From Branchipolynoe longqiensis (Eukaryota; Annelida; Polychaeta; Phyllodocida; Polynoidae), in the NCBI GenBank assembly GCA_030323885.1, contig CM059186.1:149518407-149582406 (forward strand): a DNA stretch of 64,000 bases. The letters are read 5' to 3'. How positions within the stretch are numbered: position 1 is the first letter of the stretch; the number at the start of each line of letters is the position of its first letter. This document shows, piece by piece, positions 55,301 to 58,336 of the stretch. The notes beneath the pieces were generated by a model. The model saw nothing but the letters and a program-made list of their open reading frames with translations. It had not been told where the DNA came from and did no database searches. A program made the position numbers and the translations under genes.

Positions 55301-58286
55301 GAGTTAGAAAGATTAAATAGTTCTAACGTGACCTACCAGCCTCTGGTTCTACAATCATACATGTCAATCTTTTGTTGATCATAACTTTCAGTTCGCCAAT
55401 GCGTTCCTATGAAGAAAGGGGAAAACAAACATGGAGGGTAGGGTATACATACTGCACACTGGGTGGGTACTTGCAGACATGGGGTGGGGGTAGGGGTGTA
55501 TAGTTGGGATGGAGTGATGTCTTAGTCACGTCACCTGCTGTGGAGAGGTGTTGCATTAGAAAGTGATGAGGGTGGTTTCAGTGGGGAGCCACTGAACTAA
55601 ATAGTACAGTATTGGCTATTTGGACAATATAGTAAACGCAGGGTGTTGAAGCTCGTCCGTCCACATAGGGGAATCCTCATCCACATCACCTTCTACCGAA
55701 CAACCTAATGCCATTCACTTCACCTCACCACAGATGGGACGCAACTAGTGGCAGCGGAAAGTAACCCGCGTCTGAGGAAGTAAGTGCGAGCAAGCAATCA
55801 GAAAGCGCACTACATAGGTAATGCTTCTAATTGGAAGTGAGGAGGCGATTAATAGACGCGGAGCAAGGTGCGAATAGGGAGGCTGCTCATTTGAACCACT
55901 CTTGTATAGGCTTAGTTAGAGCGGTCAATTGCTGTAACATTGGTTTCAGTTGGAATTAGGTTAAGTGGATGAAGATCGAATGGTGGAGTTTAATTGGAGG
56001 CTCTAACCACTCATGCAAATGCTTCGAGACTGTGGTCGACTGTCCTGATATCAATTTCAATGGGAATTCAGGTCAAGCGGCTTAAACCCCGGTAGCATTT
56101 TTGTTTTTTTCACTCAGCGGACTGAACCCTGCTAATTCAGTTATGTGGAAATCTGATTGGTTCTCATCATTAGCTGGGAAGAGCAATGCTTTCGGAACAG
56201 ATCCAACGATCTCACCAATTCTAATATGTCATTAAAGAGTGGTCGGAACGAGAATCAAATGAAATCACTCCACCGTTACCTGAGTCACCTTGACGCGAGA
56301 TCTAAGCGCATCAGTTTTGGGAGGCCTTAGTCATCGGACATGATCACATGACTCGCTAGGTAAATGTGCAGCTAAGAATGCACCAATTTGATTCGCTAAG
56401 CTAATCCTGAGATGGTTCGCGAAGCTAATCATGCTAATAGGTATACCCAACAGGTGTACAAGGCTTCTACAACAGACATGTGCAGAGGACATACACTACT
56501 GGATGCAGGCAGGAGAGGGGAGAGGGTGAAAAGGAAAGGTGACCACTTACCAGCCACGTGTGCGACAGTCGTACATGTCGACACCAGCACCGGGCCACTG
56601 AATGCCTGGTTAGAACAGAGAGCGCTCAGCAGGTGGCAGCACCAGGTGGTGGAGAGAAGGGGCACTCAGCGTACGGTGTGCACACATAGTATCCCAGCAT
56701 GCATTGCAAGCGTCCACCCACTTTGAGAGTTTTATATTTGACGCGTGTTACTTTTATACCATGGGTACTTTTCGCTTCGCTTTGCTTCGCTTCGCTTCAC
56801 TTCACTTCACTTCATAGAATTGCATTTGTCATTAACAGTCTTTAGAATGGAATTGCACAGCGAATAGCTAAATACTTTGGTATGTGCGCAATAAATAGCG
56901 AAAGACATGATTTTACATAATTGTCAAAAACAAAAAAGTCCTCATGAGTTGCACCACATATTAGTATACGCTGATGGTGCTGCAGCGTGAAACAACGTAT
57001 TGGTTGGTTGTTGGAGTTTTGTGTCCTGGCACCATCTAAGGTCATATCAGGACAGGCACAACGTATTAGTATACACTTATAGCTACAGGAAAAATCCCGG
57101 AAATCAGCGAAATCGCGGAGATCTTCCATCCCTGATTATTGATAGTGCACATAACTACTCTGGGTGCATCTTTTTTTTTTTTTCTTCTTTTTTTTGGTGT
57201 CCATTAGTTGTTTAAGCAGGGGAAATTTCAGTCATAGACGACTGGTCTTCCTCATTCCACTGCTGGTCGATAGAAAGCCCGAGCCTACACTTTTACCGGC
57301 CCAAGGGATTTTTAACCTCCCACACCACATAGACATGGTATGAGAGCAACCGGCCTTTGATGACGCTGTAAGTTATACACAGCGGTGGAAATCCAAATTG
57401 GCAGAGCTGGGGCACGGGGAATCGAACCGCCGACCCTCAGATTAGGAGTCTGAGCTATAAAATAGTCAGACACTCTAACCACTCCGCCACAGAGAACGCC
57501 AGGCTCGGACTGATGGCCCTGCCACCGGTCTCATCTGTCCTTAACGGACATGCGTTCTTGTCATTCACACTGAGAATCTATTTTTTTTAGTCTAGGGCAT
57601 CAATATTCCCTATGCCAGCGAATATATCATCTCAACCCACCTCTCTTGTTTGTCTATGTTGTACTGTAGCCGGCCTTTGTACATAGATATATATATTCTA
57701 TGCAAATACTTATACAAATATGTATGTATATATGTATATCTTGTATATATGTATATATTGATAATACTATAACGCATATCAAGGTATTTTGGAATATATA
57801 GTTGAGGTGGTGGCGTATTACATATTTTCTCCAGTGCCCATGCGCAATGAAACAAACAAACATGGCGCTTGTTTTTGTTAGAGCCAAATCTGGGGCCATA
57901 ACCAAACACTCTCAACCCCCTAAGGATCCACCCCCCCTCCCCCTCTCCCCCCAAATAACCCCGAGCACCCGCCGAGCACCCGCCGAGCACCCCCCACCCC
58001 CTGCGCGCTGACCTCCCAACCCCATACTGCACCCTAACCCACGCGCACATATACTGCGCATGGCTGACAGCGCTTCACGGACGAGTGACCACGGCGGACA
58101 TGCTGAGTGAGGAGGTGGCGACACAGTGAAGCAGCACGGTGAGGGCATTAGAGGGTGAAATTAGAGGGCACGGCGGACGTGTGGTGAGAGGGCAACGTCT
58201 GCGGGGCGTGCAGACAGATAGCGCCCATACACACGCACATATATATATATATATGTCTGTAATAGATCTCTACATATATCAATATC

Positions 58287-58336
<50 letters not shown>

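Noticed and set aside
56412..56726. 104-codon plus-strand frame
   Set aside because: It overlaps exon 2a on the other strand and has no recognised similarity; the minus-strand exon explains the coding-like composition.
57402..57500. Functional tRNA gene
   Set aside because: The head of a SINE copy: it carries the S1 body and does not fold into a full cloverleaf.
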